The notes: generated from the letters alone by a model not told the origin. Counted from the first letter of the stretch, positions 1-8,493 are shown. The stretch: DNA of 64,000 nucleotides from Lachnospiraceae bacterium (GCA_015057035.1 SVFC01000001.1:186001-250000); one strand, 5' to 3'. Numbers and translations are program-made.

Positions 1-1316
1 AAACATTTATCGGTGGTGTTCATCCTTTTGAAGGCAAGGAACTTGCAAAAGATGCGCCAATCAAAGAAATCTTACCCAAAGGTGAACTGGTTTATCCGTT
101 ATCTCAGCATATCGGTGCACCAGCAACTCCTGTAGTAGCAGTAGGTGATACTGTTCTCAAGGGTCAGAAAATCGCTGAAGCAGGTGGTTTTGTTTCAGCA
201 CCAATCCATGCATCCGTTTCTGGTACAGTAAAAGCAATTGAACCAAGACGTGTTGCAGTTGGTGACATGGTTAACTCCATTATTATTGAAAATGACGGAC
301 TTTACAATGAAGTAGCATACGAAGTGGTTGAAGACGTAACTACATTGTCAAAAGAGGTTATTATCAATAAAATTAAAGAGGCTGGTATCGTAGGTATGGG
401 TGGAGCTGGTTTCCCAACTCACGTTAAATTATCTCCAAAGGAACCAGAAAGAATCGAGTACATTATTGCAAACTGTGCAGAATGTGAACCATATCTTACC
501 TCTGACTATAGAAGAATGATTGAGAATCCAGAAGAGTTAGTAGCTGGTATGAAAGTGATTCTTCAGTTGTTTGACAATGCAAAGGGTATTTTTGGTATCG
601 AAAATAATAAACCAGAAGCAATTGCCAAATTACAGGAACTTGTAGCAGACGAACCACGTCTTGAAGTTATTCCGCTTAAGACAAAATATCCACAAGGTGG
701 AGAACGTCAGTTGATTTTTGCTTGTACAGGAAGAGCAATCAACTCTAAGATGCTTCCAGCAGATGCAGGCTGTATCGTAGACAACGTGGAAACCATTATT
801 GCAGTACATAACGCTGTAAAACATGGTGTACCTCTTATGAAACGTGTTGCAACAGTTACAGGTGACGCAATTGTTCAGCCATCGAACTTCTTATATAGCA
901 TGGGTACTTCCTGTGCAGAGTTAATTGAAGCAGCTGGCGGATTTAAGGATGGAGCTGAAAAAATCATTTCTGGTGGTCCTATGATGGGATTTGCTTTATT
1001 TAGCACTGATATTCCAACTACAAAGACAAGCTCATCTATCCTTTGTTTTGCAAAAGACGAAGTATCTAAGTTTGAACCAATTAACTGTATGAACTGTGGA
1101 CGTTGTGTTGACGTTTGTCCAGAGAACTTGATTCCAAGTCGTCTTGCAAAATATGGCGAAAAAGGTCTTATGGAAGAATTTGAAGCTTGGCATGGATTAG
1201 AATGTATTGAATGCGGTAGCTGTTCTTATGTATGTCCATCAAGACGTCACGTTGCTCAGTCAATCAAGACCATGAAGAAACAGGTTTTGGCTGAGAAGAG
1301 AAAACAGAATTCGTAA
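1..1316 (+). CDS. rnfC: Rnf complex subunit RnfC (5' end cut by window edge)
   Basis: RnfC is the peripheral NADH/flavin and 4Fe-4S subunit of the membrane Rnf complex, which couples ferredoxin:NAD+ oxidoreduction to ion transport. The reading frame is open from base 3, and the first visible residues (TFIGGVHPFEGKEL) match the usual RnfC N-terminus, so only a few codons are missing. An ATG at 267 is internal, because conserved RnfC sequence lies upstream of it. A glycine-rich nucleotide/flavin-binding stretch (GMGGAGFPTHVK) is coded near 395-430. Two ferredoxin-type clusters, CMNCGRCVDVCP and CIECGSCSYVCP, are coded near 1087-1122 and 1203-1238. It heads the order rnfCDGEAB, with short gaps and strong ribosome sites. 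Confidence 0.96.
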   Translation, partial: TFIGGVHPFEGKELAKDAPIKEILPKGELVYPLSQHIGAPATPVVAVGDTVLKGQKIAEAGGFVSAPIHASVSGTVKAIEPRRVAVGDMVNSIIIENDGLYNEVAYEVVEDVTTLSKEVIINKIKEAGIVGMGGAGFPTHVKLSPKEPERIEYIIANCAECEPYLTSDYRRMIENPEELVAGMKVILQLFDNAKGIFGIENNKPEAIAKLQELVADEPRLEVIPLKTKYPQGGERQLIFACTGRAINSKMLPADAGCIVDNVETIIAVHNAVKHGVPLMKRVATVTGDAIVQPSNFLYSMGTSCAELIEAAGGFKDGAEKIISGGPMMGFALFSTDIPTTKTSSSILCFAKDEVSKFEPINCMNCGRCVDVCPENLIPSRLAKYGEKGLMEEFEAWHGLECIECGSCSYVCPSRRHVAQSIKTMKKQVLAEKRKQNS

Positions 1317-1334
1317 GGAGAGAGGTGGAATATA

Positions 1335-2345
1335 ATGAGTGAATTATTACATGTATCCTCTGCGCCACATGTACGTGCCAAAACTTCTACAAGTAACGTG
1401 ATGTTATGGGTAATCATCGCATTACTTCCAACAACTTGTTTTGGTATCTACAATTTTGGTATTAGAGCATTAATTTTATTAGTAGCTACTGTTTTAAGCT
1501 GCGTGCTTTCGGAAACAGTATTTAACTTAATTTGTAAAAAGAAAAATACAATCGGTGATTTAAGTGCTGTTGTAACAGGTATGATTCTTGCACTTAATAT
1601 GCCAGTTAATCTTCCAATTTGGGAAGCAGTAATCGGTGGTGTGTTTGCAATCATCGTAGTTAAGATGTTATTTGGTGGTTTAGGCCAGAACTTTATGAAC
1701 CCTGCACTTGCAGCAAGATGTTTCCTTCTTATTGCATTTGCAGCTGATATGTCTAACTTTAAGACGACTACAGCTGGATTTGCAGGCAAGATTTATTCTG
1801 GTGCAACACCACTTGCACAGATTCGCGGACAAGGTGGAGTTATTTTCCCATATGAACTTCCAAATAAGTTCTCTACATCAAGTTTTCTTGATGCATTTTT
1901 AGGATTTACTCCAGGTACCATTGGGGAAACATCTGTACTTTGCCTTTTAATTGGTTTAGTAATTCTTGTTGCTGCAAAGGTGATTTCTCTTAGAATCCCT
2001 CTTGCATATATTGGAACATTTGCAGTTTATATGTTTGTATTTGGTACAAAAGCATTTTCCTGGGAATACGTTGTAGCACAGTTGTTAACAGGTGGTCTTG
2101 TGTTTGGTGCAATTTTCATGGCAACAGACTATGCAACAACACCAATCACCAGAAAAGGTCAGATTTTATTCGGAATCTGCTGTGGTTTATTAACAGGAAT
2201 TTTCCGTACAATTGGCGGATCTCCAGAAGGTGTTTCTTATGCAATTATCTTAAGTAACCTTATGGTTCCATTGATTGAGAAAATCACAATTCCTAGAGCT
2301 TTTGGCCTTTCAAAGAAAGCTCTTGTTAAAAAGGAGGTAAAATAG
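1335..2345 (+). CDS. rnfD: Rnf complex subunit RnfD
   Basis: This is an integral membrane subunit of the Rnf complex, of the NqrB/RnfD family, which carries a covalently bound FMN. The 336-residue protein has many hydrophobic helices. The flavinylation-type motif SGATPL is at residues 155-160; threonine 158 is the expected FMN attachment site, as known for RnfD and NqrB and not tested here. Family sequences such as GGLGQNFMNPALAARCF (about 114-130) and ATDYATTPIT near the C-terminus are present. AAGGAGAGAGG lies just upstream of the ATG. It sits 18 bp after rnfC and is followed directly by rnfG. The apbE gene at 5168 probably supplies the enzyme that flavinylates it. Confidence 0.96.
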   Translation: MSELLHVSSAPHVRAKTSTSNVMLWVIIALLPTTCFGIYNFGIRALILLVATVLSCVLSETVFNLICKKKNTIGDLSAVVTGMILALNMPVNLPIWEAVIGGVFAIIVVKMLFGGLGQNFMNPALAARCFLLIAFAADMSNFKTTTAGFAGKIYSGATPLAQIRGQGGVIFPYELPNKFSTSSFLDAFLGFTPGTIGETSVLCLLIGLVILVAAKVISLRIPLAYIGTFAVYMFVFGTKAFSWEYVVAQLLTGGLVFGAIFMATDYATTPITRKGQILFGICCGLLTGIFRTIGGSPEGVSYAIILSNLMVPLIEKITIPRAFGLSKKALVKKEVK

Positions 2346-2346
2346 C

Positions 2347-2913
2347 ATGAAGAAAATCTTACATGATGCCTTAGTGCTTATGGCATTCTCCTTAGTTCTT
2401 GGTTTTGTATTAGGTGGTGTATATAAAATTACAGAACCAATTATTGCTGAAGCAACTCTTAGAAAAGAGATGGAAGCATATAAAGTAGTATTTGAAAATG
2501 CAGACACATTTAATCCAATGGAAGTTGATGCATCGAAAGCAGAAACTGTAGCTGCAACATATCCAGACGTGATTGATAAAGTGTTTGAAGCAGTAGATAC
2601 AAACGGAACATGTATCGGTTACGTTGTACAGCTTACAACCAAAGATGGTTATTCAGGCGGTATCGTAATGGTAGTCGGCGTTCAGTTGGATGGAACAGTA
2701 AACGGTTTCTCTGTAACTGCACATTCAGAAACAAATGGCCTTGGAACCAAAGCATTTGATCCAGCATATGCTGACCAGTTTAAAGGCGTTGCAGGAGCAG
2801 ATGTAAATGGTATTGCAACAATTTCTGGTGCTACAATGACATCTACAGCTGTTAGAAATGCTGTAAATGCAGCCGTTGCTTATGCAAGTAGCTTAGCAGG
2901 AGGTGCACAGTAA
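2347..2913 (+). CDS. rnfG: Rnf complex subunit RnfG, FMN-binding
   Basis: RnfG is the extracytoplasmic subunit of Rnf, anchored by one N-terminal helix (about residues 8-27), with an FMN-binding domain. The motif SGATMTS at 160-166 is the classical ApbE-dependent flavinylation site (FMN on threonine 163). The family motif ETNGLGTK is at 128-135. The length of 188 residues is normal. The gene starts one base after the rnfD stop (AAAGGAGG lies inside the rnfD end), and its stop overlaps the rnfE start at 2913, which suggests tight translational coupling. Confidence 0.96.
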   Translation: MKKILHDALVLMAFSLVLGFVLGGVYKITEPIIAEATLRKEMEAYKVVFENADTFNPMEVDASKAETVAATYPDVIDKVFEAVDTNGTCIGYVVQLTTKDGYSGGIVMVVGVQLDGTVNGFSVTAHSETNGLGTKAFDPAYADQFKGVAGADVNGIATISGATMTSTAVRNAVNAAVAYASSLAGGAQ

Positions 2914-3611
2914 TGAAAGAAAATATGAAACGTTTAATTAACGGTATTATCAAAGAAAATCCTACCTTCGTATTAATGCTTGGTATGTGTCCAACACTTG
3001 CTGTTACATCATCTGCAATTAATGGTTTAGGTATGGGCCTTTCAACAACCGTAGTACTCATTTTTGCAAACCTTATTATTTCGTTATTTAGAAAGAGAAT
3101 TCCAAACGGTGTTCGTATTCCAGCATTCATCGTTATTGTTGCATCACTTGTAACAATCGTAGAGTTCCTTATGAAAGCATACTTCCAGTCACTTTCAGAG
3201 TCTCTGGGTGTATATATTCCACTTATCGTTGTTAACTGTTTGATTTTAGGCCGTGCAGAAAGCTTTGCTTCCAAAAACGGTCCAATTGCATCAATCTTTG
3301 ACGGCGTTGGTATGGGACTTGGTTTCACATTAGGTCTTACAATTATTGGTCTTATCCGTGAAATCTTAGGTAATGGTTCAATCTTTGATATTCCTGTTCT
3401 TACAGATATCGGATTCACACCAATCGCAATTTTTGCAAGAGCACCTGGTGCATTCCTTGTGCTTGCGTTCTTGGTTGCTGGTATGAATATTGTTCGTAAG
3501 AAAATGGATGAAAAGGGCAAACCACTTGCAAAACCTTCAGGATGTCTCACAGGTGATTGTGCAAACTGTACCTCACGTTGTGAAAACAGCACTGTAAAAG
3601 AAGAAAATTAA
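2913..3611 (+). CDS. rnfE: Rnf complex subunit RnfE
   Basis: RnfE is a membrane subunit of the RnfA/RnfE (NqrD/NqrE) family with about six helices. With RnfA it forms the membrane core that carries electrons across the bilayer. GMCPTLAVTSS near residues 24-34 is the conserved first cysteine-containing helix. The 232-residue protein has a hydrophilic C-terminal tail with four cysteines at about 211, 216, 219 and 223 (CLTGDCANCTSRC), beyond the usual helix core. The start overlaps the rnfG stop (TAATGA). It is followed after 16 bp by rnfA. Confidence 0.95.
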   Translation: MKENMKRLINGIIKENPTFVLMLGMCPTLAVTSSAINGLGMGLSTTVVLIFANLIISLFRKRIPNGVRIPAFIVIVASLVTIVEFLMKAYFQSLSESLGVYIPLIVVNCLILGRAESFASKNGPIASIFDGVGMGLGFTLGLTIIGLIREILGNGSIFDIPVLTDIGFTPIAIFARAPGAFLVLAFLVAGMNIVRKKMDEKGKPLAKPSGCLTGDCANCTSRCENSTVKEEN

Positions 3612-3627
3612 GGAGGAGAGATAGACA

Positions 3628-4236
3628 ATGGAAGTTTTAGGAAATTTAATTGCTATTGCCATTACTTATGGTATTATCAATAACGTTGTATTAAGCCAGT
3701 TCCTTGGAATCTGTCCTTTCCTCGGAGTTTCTAAGAAAACAGAAACAGCTGCTGGTATGGGTGGTGCCGTTATTTTCGTAATTGGTATTGCTGCATTAGT
3801 AACTGGTCTTATTAACAAATTTATCTTAGCAAATGAAGCTTTGATTCAGATGGGAATTGACCTTAGATATTTAAAGACAATCATTTTCATTTTAGTAATT
3901 GCATCTTTAGTGCAGTTCGTAGAAATGTTCTTAAAGAAAGCAATGCCAGCATTATATGAGGCTCTTGGTGTATTCTTACCATTGATTACAACCAACTGTG
4001 CAGTGCTTGGTGTAGCGCTTAACGCAATCACATACGAATATGATATTTTAGAGACTGTTGTATATGGTCTTGCAACTGGTGTGGGATTCTTTATTGCAAT
4101 CGTATTAATGGCTGGTATTCGTGAAAAGGTAGAATACAATGATATTCCAAAGCCTTTCCAGGGAACAGCACTCGTGCTTGTAATTGCGGCACTTATGTCA
4201 ATTGCATTCATGGGATTCTCAGGTATGAACATTTAG
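3628..4236 (+). CDS. rnfA: Rnf complex subunit RnfA
   Basis: RnfA is the partner of RnfE in the membrane core of Rnf. The 202 residues form about six helices. VLSQFLGICPFLGVSK (about 22-37) and PLITTNCAVLGVAL (about 117-130) are the conserved cysteine-containing segments of the family, found here in opposite half-membrane orientation to those of RnfE. AAGGAGGAGAG precedes the ATG. The protein resembles RnfE along its length, as expected for an ancient pair of paralogs. Confidence 0.96.
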   Translation: MEVLGNLIAIAITYGIINNVVLSQFLGICPFLGVSKKTETAAGMGGAVIFVIGIAALVTGLINKFILANEALIQMGIDLRYLKTIIFILVIASLVQFVEMFLKKAMPALYEALGVFLPLITTNCAVLGVALNAITYEYDILETVVYGLATGVGFFIAIVLMAGIREKVEYNDIPKPFQGTALVLVIAALMSIAFMGFSGMNI

Positions 4237-4249
4237 GAGGAAAGAGAAG

Positions 4250-5047
4250 ATGACAGATATTTTAATTGCTGCTGTTGCAGCGGCTGCCCTTTGTGGTATT
4301 GTAGCACTTCTTCTTGGTCTTTTCCTCGGATTTGCTGGAAATGCATTTAAAGTAGAAGTTGATGAGAGAGAAGAAGCCATCTGTGGCGTTCTTCCAGGAA
4401 ATAACTGTGGTGGTTGTGGTTACGCTGGATGTTCTGGCCTTGCTGCAGCTATCGTAAAAGGTGAAGCTCCTGTTAATCAGTGTCCAGTTGGTGGCGATGA
4501 ATGTGCTGCTAAAATTGGTGAAATCATGGGAGTAAAAGCAGAAACTGGTGCTAAGAAAGTTGCTTTCGTAAAGTGTGCTGGAACCTGTGAAAAAGCCAAA
4601 GTTGATTACGAATATACAGGCGTAGAAGACTGTGCTGCTATGGCATATGTACCAGGTGGTGGTCCAAAATCTTGTAACTATGGATGTATGGGATATGGCT
4701 CTTGTGTAAAGGCTTGTCCATTTGACGCTATTCATGTAGTTGATGGTGTTGCAGTAGTTGACAAAGATAAATGTAAAGCTTGCGGTAAATGTATCGCAGT
4801 TTGTCCAAAGAACTTAATTGAATTAGTTCCATACGATGCAAAACACATCGTACAGTGTAATTCAAAGGATAAAGGTAAAGATGTTATGAAGGCTTGTTCT
4901 GTAGGCTGTATCGGTTGCGGTATCTGCGCTAAGAACTGTCCATCAGAAGCGGTTGTTGTAGAAAACAACATCGCTCACATTGATCAGGATAAATGTACCG
5001 GATGTGGCATCTGTGCTGAGAAGTGTCCAAAGCACATTATCCTATAG
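4250..5047 (+). CDS. rnfB: Rnf complex subunit RnfB, multi-cluster ferredoxin subunit
   Basis: RnfB is the likely entry point for electrons from reduced ferredoxin. An N-terminal anchor helix (about 5-29) is followed by the four-cysteine Fe-S domain GNNCGGCGYAGCSG with a later partner cysteine (NQCPVGG). Several 4Fe-4S ferredoxin motifs follow, including CMGYGSCVKACPF, CKACGKCIAVCPK, CIGCGICAKNCPS and CTGCGICAEKCPK. The 265-residue multi-ferredoxin form is typical of clostridia. It is the last gene of the operon, with a strong hairpin terminator 58 bp after the stop. AGGAGGAAAGAG precedes the ATG. Confidence 0.96.
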   Translation: MTDILIAAVAAAALCGIVALLLGLFLGFAGNAFKVEVDEREEAICGVLPGNNCGGCGYAGCSGLAAAIVKGEAPVNQCPVGGDECAAKIGEIMGVKAETGAKKVAFVKCAGTCEKAKVDYEYTGVEDCAAMAYVPGGGPKSCNYGCMGYGSCVKACPFDAIHVVDGVAVVDKDKCKACGKCIAVCPKNLIELVPYDAKHIVQCNSKDKGKDVMKACSVGCIGCGICAKNCPSEAVVVENNIAHIDQDKCTGCGICAEKCPKHIIL

Positions 5048-5105
5048 GATAAGTGCTTAGAAAATTATTCTGTAATTCGGTTGTCGCTTTATAGATAACT
5101 AAAAC

Positions 5106-5153
5106 GAGCCCCTATATAAATAATAGCTTTGTCTATTATTTATATAGGGGCTC
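5106..5153. terminator. Two-way terminator between rnfB and apbE
   Basis: A perfect 20-bp inverted repeat (arms 5106-5125 and 5134-5153, beginning GAGCCCC) has an 8-base loop that can close by one further G-C pair. It lies between the convergent ends of rnfB (+) and apbE (-). T-rich DNA follows on the plus side and A-rich DNA precedes it, so it can serve both strands. Confidence 0.85.
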
Positions 5154-5167
5154 TTAATTTGCTTTGT

Positions 5168-6256
5168 CTATTCAACCACAAATTGTTCAAAGTTATCGGA
5201 GTACTTCAATGTGCCGTCTGGGTAAACCCAAATTGCTTCGGCTCCTTCAATGCTGTTAATAAGTGCAAGACCTTCTTCGTATGGCATATTAAATAGAGCA
5301 GTAGAGAGGGCATCTGCCATCCCGGAATGATCTATAATGATAGAAACAGCGCTAAAGTATTCTGGTGGCATAAGAGTATCGGGATTAATAATATGACAAT
5401 AATTCTTGCCATCTACAGTATAATAACGTTGATAGTCACCGCTTGTAACCAAGCATTTATCTGAGAACTGTACGGTTTCTACAGCTGAGTTTTCTGCGTT
5501 TAAGTCAGGATTCTGGATTCCTATTTTCCAACCGGAATTGTCACCACGAGTACCAATCGAGGCTACATTGCCTCCAACGTTGATAATCATTTTATCGTAG
5601 CCTAACTCTCTGGCGTATTCAGCAACCATTTGAACTGCATAACCTTTTCCGATGCTTCCTACATCGAGAGACATGTTCTCGTCTGCAAGATAGACGGTAG
5701 AGGCTTCTTCGTCAATGATAATATTGTTAATATCAGTGTGAAGAGCTGCTTCCTGTAATTTATCCATAGGTGGAAGTTCGGCTGTTTCTGGTTCGCTGAT
5801 TCCAGCATTACGGTAGTTGTGCCAGATAGATAAGACACTTCCCATGGCAATGTTAATTTTGCCATTGGTTTTGGTATACATTTCCTTGCTAAATTTGAGC
5901 AAATCAATGATTGCCTGATCGACTTTGACAGGTTCTTTGCCGGCATTGATATTGATGGTTCTAATATTATTAATGCCTTCGTAATTGGAATAGATGGTAT
6001 AAAGTTTGTGATAGTAAATGAGTTTTTCGTTTAAAACATCTGCCTTCTTACGAAATTCTTCTTCAGAATTATCAAATCCAATGATTTGAGTTGCTGTGTC
6101 AAAGGAATCGATGTACACAGCACGATATTGTTCCTGTTCTTTCGGTAGAAACATTGAAATAAAGATTACTGCAACTAAAGCAATAGCAGCAATGATTGTC
6201 CCAATTGGGGCTTTGTTTTTAGAGTTTTGTTTTGTTTTATTATTTGTTTTTGGCAA
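5168..6256 (-). CDS. apbE: FAD:protein FMN transferase ApbE
   Basis: ApbE transfers FMN from FAD to a serine or threonine of target proteins such as RnfG and RnfD, on the outer face of the membrane. A membrane anchor or signal (IIAAIALVAVIFISMFL) lies at about residues 18-36. Family motifs include DVGSIGKGYAVQ, INVGGNVASIG, LVTSGDYQRYY and HIINPDTLMP. The start is a TTG codon at 6256, chosen because GGAGGT sits 5 bases upstream and the frame has no better start. It converges on the rnf operon, whose products are its expected substrates. A terminator hairpin separates it from the lipoprotein gene behind it, so it either has its own promoter or depends on read-through. Confidence 0.93.
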   Translation of the reverse strand: MPKTNNKTKQNSKNKAPIGTIIAAIALVAVIFISMFLPKEQEQYRAVYIDSFDTATQIIGFDNSEEEFRKKADVLNEKLIYYHKLYTIYSNYEGINNIRTININAGKEPVKVDQAIIDLLKFSKEMYTKTNGKINIAMGSVLSIWHNYRNAGISEPETAELPPMDKLQEAALHTDINNIIIDEEASTVYLADENMSLDVGSIGKGYAVQMVAEYARELGYDKMIINVGGNVASIGTRGDNSGWKIGIQNPDLNAENSAVETVQFSDKCLVTSGDYQRYYTVDGKNYCHIINPDTLMPPEYFSAVSIIIDHSGMADALSTALFNMPYEEGLALINSIEGAEAIWVYPDGTLKYSDNFEQFVVE

Positions 6257-6293
6257 GGGATACCTCCAAAAAAATAAACGATTTCAAATGTCA

Positions 6294-6325
6294 AAAAATT
6301 AGGGGTGCGGATTTCGCACCCCTAA
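6294..6325 (-). terminator. Terminator after the two-repeat lipoprotein gene
   Basis: On the minus strand the hairpin CGCACCCCTAA/TTAGGGGTGCG (arms 6299-6309 and 6315-6325, 5-base loop) is followed directly by a run of six T, the intrinsic terminator form. It lies 26 bp after the lipoprotein stop and 38 bp before the apbE start, so it may lower apbE expression. Confidence 0.8.
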
Positions 6326-6351
6326 TAATATGCTATTAATAATTATTAGAA

Positions 6352-7395
6352 TTATTTAAGAGCTTTTTCTACAGCAGCGATATATGCTGTAACTTTCATT
6401 GTACATCCAGCTTTAAGAGTATCTTCTGTTGGATATCCACCATCATCAACTGCGATAGCTTTAACCTGGTCAACTGTCATGTTTTTAACGTGAGCCATGA
6501 ATACGTCAGCCTGTTCATACCATTCGCCACCTTCAGCGATAACACCTTTGTTAGCAGATGTTTCTTTCATGCCATATTTTTCTTTAAGGTCATACTTTGT
6601 TGTTGTATCTTCTGTAAGGTCAGATGTAATCTTGCCTGTTGTGTCCCAAGCGATCTTAGCCTGAACTGAGTCAAGGATACAGCAAGAGATTTTGCCATTG
6701 TTAGATGTAACAGCTACGAAGTTAGCATATGATGTAGAACCACCAGCTTTTTCAGCAGAAGCACTTGTTGGGCTACTTACTTCAGCAACGATACCAATGC
6801 TAAGAGCATCAGCTGCAGGAGCTTTGTATGTGCCAGCCTGAGCTTCTTTGATAGCTTTTACAGTAGCAGCAACGAAACCATTGATTTTCATTGTACATCC
6901 AGCTGTAAGAGTATCATCTGTTGAATATCCATCAGCGTTGATAACAGCTTCTACCTGAGCAAGAGTTTTTCCTTTTGCCCATCCTTCGAAAGCGTTAGCC
7001 TGTTCGAACCATTCAGCACCACCAGGAATTTTACCAATGCTTTCTGATGTGCCTTTCATGTTGTAATCGTTACCAAGTTCTCTCTTTGTTTTGAAAGAGG
7101 TTGGTGTGTCAGCTGTGATAGCACCTGTTGCATCAAAGTTTGTTTTAACCTGGATTGCATCAACTTTGATAGAAACGATCTTTCCTTCAGCGTCAAGTGT
7201 TACAGCAGCAACTGTTAAGTCAGCTTGAGCTAAACCAGCTTTGTCAGCTGTAGCATCTTTTGATGAGTAATCCATCTGTGTGTGAAGACCAAGGCCTACG
7301 CTTACTTCTCCACCAGCAGCGGCGCCGTCACAACCTGTAGCGAGGCATCCGATTGCAAGAACAGCTGCAACTAATACAGAAATTCTTTTCTTCAT
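6352..7395 (-). CDS. Secreted lipoprotein with two FMN_bind-like repeats
   Basis: I do not recognise a named gene. The N-terminus is a lipoprotein signal with lipobox LATGC, so the protein should be anchored outside the membrane at about Cys22. The rest is two tandem repeats of about 150 residues (about 33-195 and 200-347). Each begins with a strand-rich stretch of the type VTLDAEGKIVSIKVD, has a central GGAEWFEQA or GGEWYEQAD, and ends with DTLTAGCTMK or DTLKAGCTMK followed by a helix. The layout is like FMN-binding domains, whose flavinylated motif is SGAT; here the equivalent reads AGCT. A role in flavin-based electron transfer next to apbE and rnf is inference. AGGAGG precedes the ATG. 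Confidence 0.75.
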   Translation of the reverse strand: MKKRISVLVAAVLAIGCLATGCDGAAAGGEVSVGLGLHTQMDYSSKDATADKAGLAQADLTVAAVTLDAEGKIVSIKVDAIQVKTNFDATGAITADTPTSFKTKRELGNDYNMKGTSESIGKIPGGAEWFEQANAFEGWAKGKTLAQVEAVINADGYSTDDTLTAGCTMKINGFVAATVKAIKEAQAGTYKAPAADALSIGIVAEVSSPTSASAEKAGGSTSYANFVAVTSNNGKISCCILDSVQAKIAWDTTGKITSDLTEDTTTKYDLKEKYGMKETSANKGVIAEGGEWYEQADVFMAHVKNMTVDQVKAIAVDDGGYPTEDTLKAGCTMKVTAYIAAVEKALK

Positions 7396-7432
7396 TTTGT
7401 TTTCCTCCTATTTTAGAAATATCTTTTTCTGT

Positions 7433-7455
7433 TGGAAAACTGTTGCCGTTTTCCA
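7433..7455. promoter_or_regulatory. Inverted repeat in the lipoprotein 5' region
   Basis: TGGAAAAC, seven bases, then GTTTTCCA: a perfect 8-bp inverted repeat, 38 to 60 bases before the lipoprotein start codon on the minus strand. It could be an operator or an mRNA leader hairpin. No known regulator consensus is recognised. Confidence 0.4.
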
Positions 7456-7469
7456 TTGAATAGTATTTA

Positions 7470-7489
7470 TGTGTTAATTTTCTAACACA
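7470..7489. promoter_or_regulatory. Rex-like palindrome upstream of the lipoprotein gene
   Basis: TGTGTTA-N6-TAACACA is a perfect 7-bp palindrome. Its core GTTAA-N4-CTAAC differs at one base from the clostridial Rex pattern GTTAA-N4-TTAAC, though the outer bases fit less well. Rex senses NADH/NAD+ and represses redox genes. The site lies between the divergent lipoprotein and proB genes. Assignment to Rex is inference. Confidence 0.35.
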
Positions 7490-7565
7490 CACAGTAGAAT
7501 TTTACCATAAGAACATATATTATGCAATTGATTTTAGAAAAGTTTTTACAATATAAAGATTTTTT

Positions 7566-7594
7566 TTGTGTTTTTCTGCAAGATATGGTACAGT
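7566..7594 (+). promoter_or_regulatory. Possible proB promoter
   Basis: TTGTGT (7566-7571), 17 bases, TACAGT (7589-7594). This is a modest match to the housekeeping sigma consensus, 62 bases before the proB start. Confidence 0.3.
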
Positions 7595-7656
7595 ATATGT
7601 TGGGTTTGTATTATATAAGGTAAGAGGCCATTAAATTCGAAAGAAGGATTATTGGT

Positions 7657-8493
7657 ATGAGTAACAAACAGTATAAGCGTGTAGTAATTAAAATAGGTTC
7701 CTCTTCATTGACACACGAGCAGACGGGTAGCATTAACTTTGCCAAGATGGAACGTCTAGTAAGAGTGTTATGTGATATTCGTAATCGTGGTATGGATGTG
7801 TGTTTGGTTAGTTCTGGTGCAATCGCAGTTGGTAAGGATTCCATCGGGCTGAAAGAACGACCAACTGATATTTCCGTAAAACAGGCGTGTGCGGCCATTG
7901 GACAGGCACGTCTTATGATGACCTACCAGAAATTGTTTGGTGAGTATAACCAACTTACTGCGCAAGTGCTTATGACAAAGGATACTATGGTGAATCCTGT
8001 TTCGAGAGAAAATGCTCAGAATACCTTTGAAGAACTGTTTCACATTGGTGCAATTCCAGTTGTTAATGAAAACGACACAGTTAGTACCTATGAGATGCGT
8101 TTTGGTGATAACGATACATTATCGGCATTGGTTGCTTCCTTAGTTGGGGCGGATTTATTAGTATTGTTGTCAGATATTGATGGTCTTTATACAGATGACC
8201 CGCACAAAAATCCAGAGGCAGAGCTGATTCCTGATGTGCATGATATCAGTGAGGATATTTTACATATGGCAAAGGGCTCCACAGGGAGCAATGTTGGAAC
8301 CGGAGGTATGGCAACGAAATTGGCAGCTGCCCAGATTGCGACTTATTCAGGAGCAGATATGGTGATTACCAATGGTGATAATGTATCTGTTGTTGAAGAG
8401 TTAATGGATGGCAATGCAGTTGGAACTTGTTTCCATGCAAATCCTAATGATGACTTTAAATTAGAAAATTATATTATGGAGAGTATGAATTAA
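7657..8493 (+). CDS. proB: Glutamate 5-kinase ProB
   Basis: This enzyme phosphorylates glutamate with ATP to gamma-glutamyl phosphate, the first step of proline synthesis. The 278-residue protein is an amino-acid kinase fold without the C-terminal PUA domain, the short form common in clostridia. Conserved pieces are VVIKIGSSSLT at the N-terminus, VSSGAIAVG, VVNENDTVST, FGDNDTLSALVA, LLSDIDGLYT and GTGGMATKLAAA. GAAGGA lies upstream of the ATG. Its stop overlaps the start of the DUF896 gene, and proA follows, so the three form a proline operon. Confidence 0.95.
   Translation: MSNKQYKRVVIKIGSSSLTHEQTGSINFAKMERLVRVLCDIRNRGMDVCLVSSGAIAVGKDSIGLKERPTDISVKQACAAIGQARLMMTYQKLFGEYNQLTAQVLMTKDTMVNPVSRENAQNTFEELFHIGAIPVVNENDTVSTYEMRFGDNDTLSALVASLVGADLLVLLSDIDGLYTDDPHKNPEAELIPDVHDISEDILHMAKGSTGSNVGTGGMATKLAAAQIATYSGADMVITNGDNVSVVEELMDGNAVGTCFHANPNDDFKLENYIMESMN

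Noticed and set aside
2852-3592. 246-codon open frame on the minus strand across rnfE
   Set aside because: It is fully antisense to a clearly conserved gene, and no ribosome site or family match is seen.
5048-5167. Riboswitch in the gap after rnfB
   Set aside because: The gap is filled by a simple two-way terminator hairpin between convergent genes.
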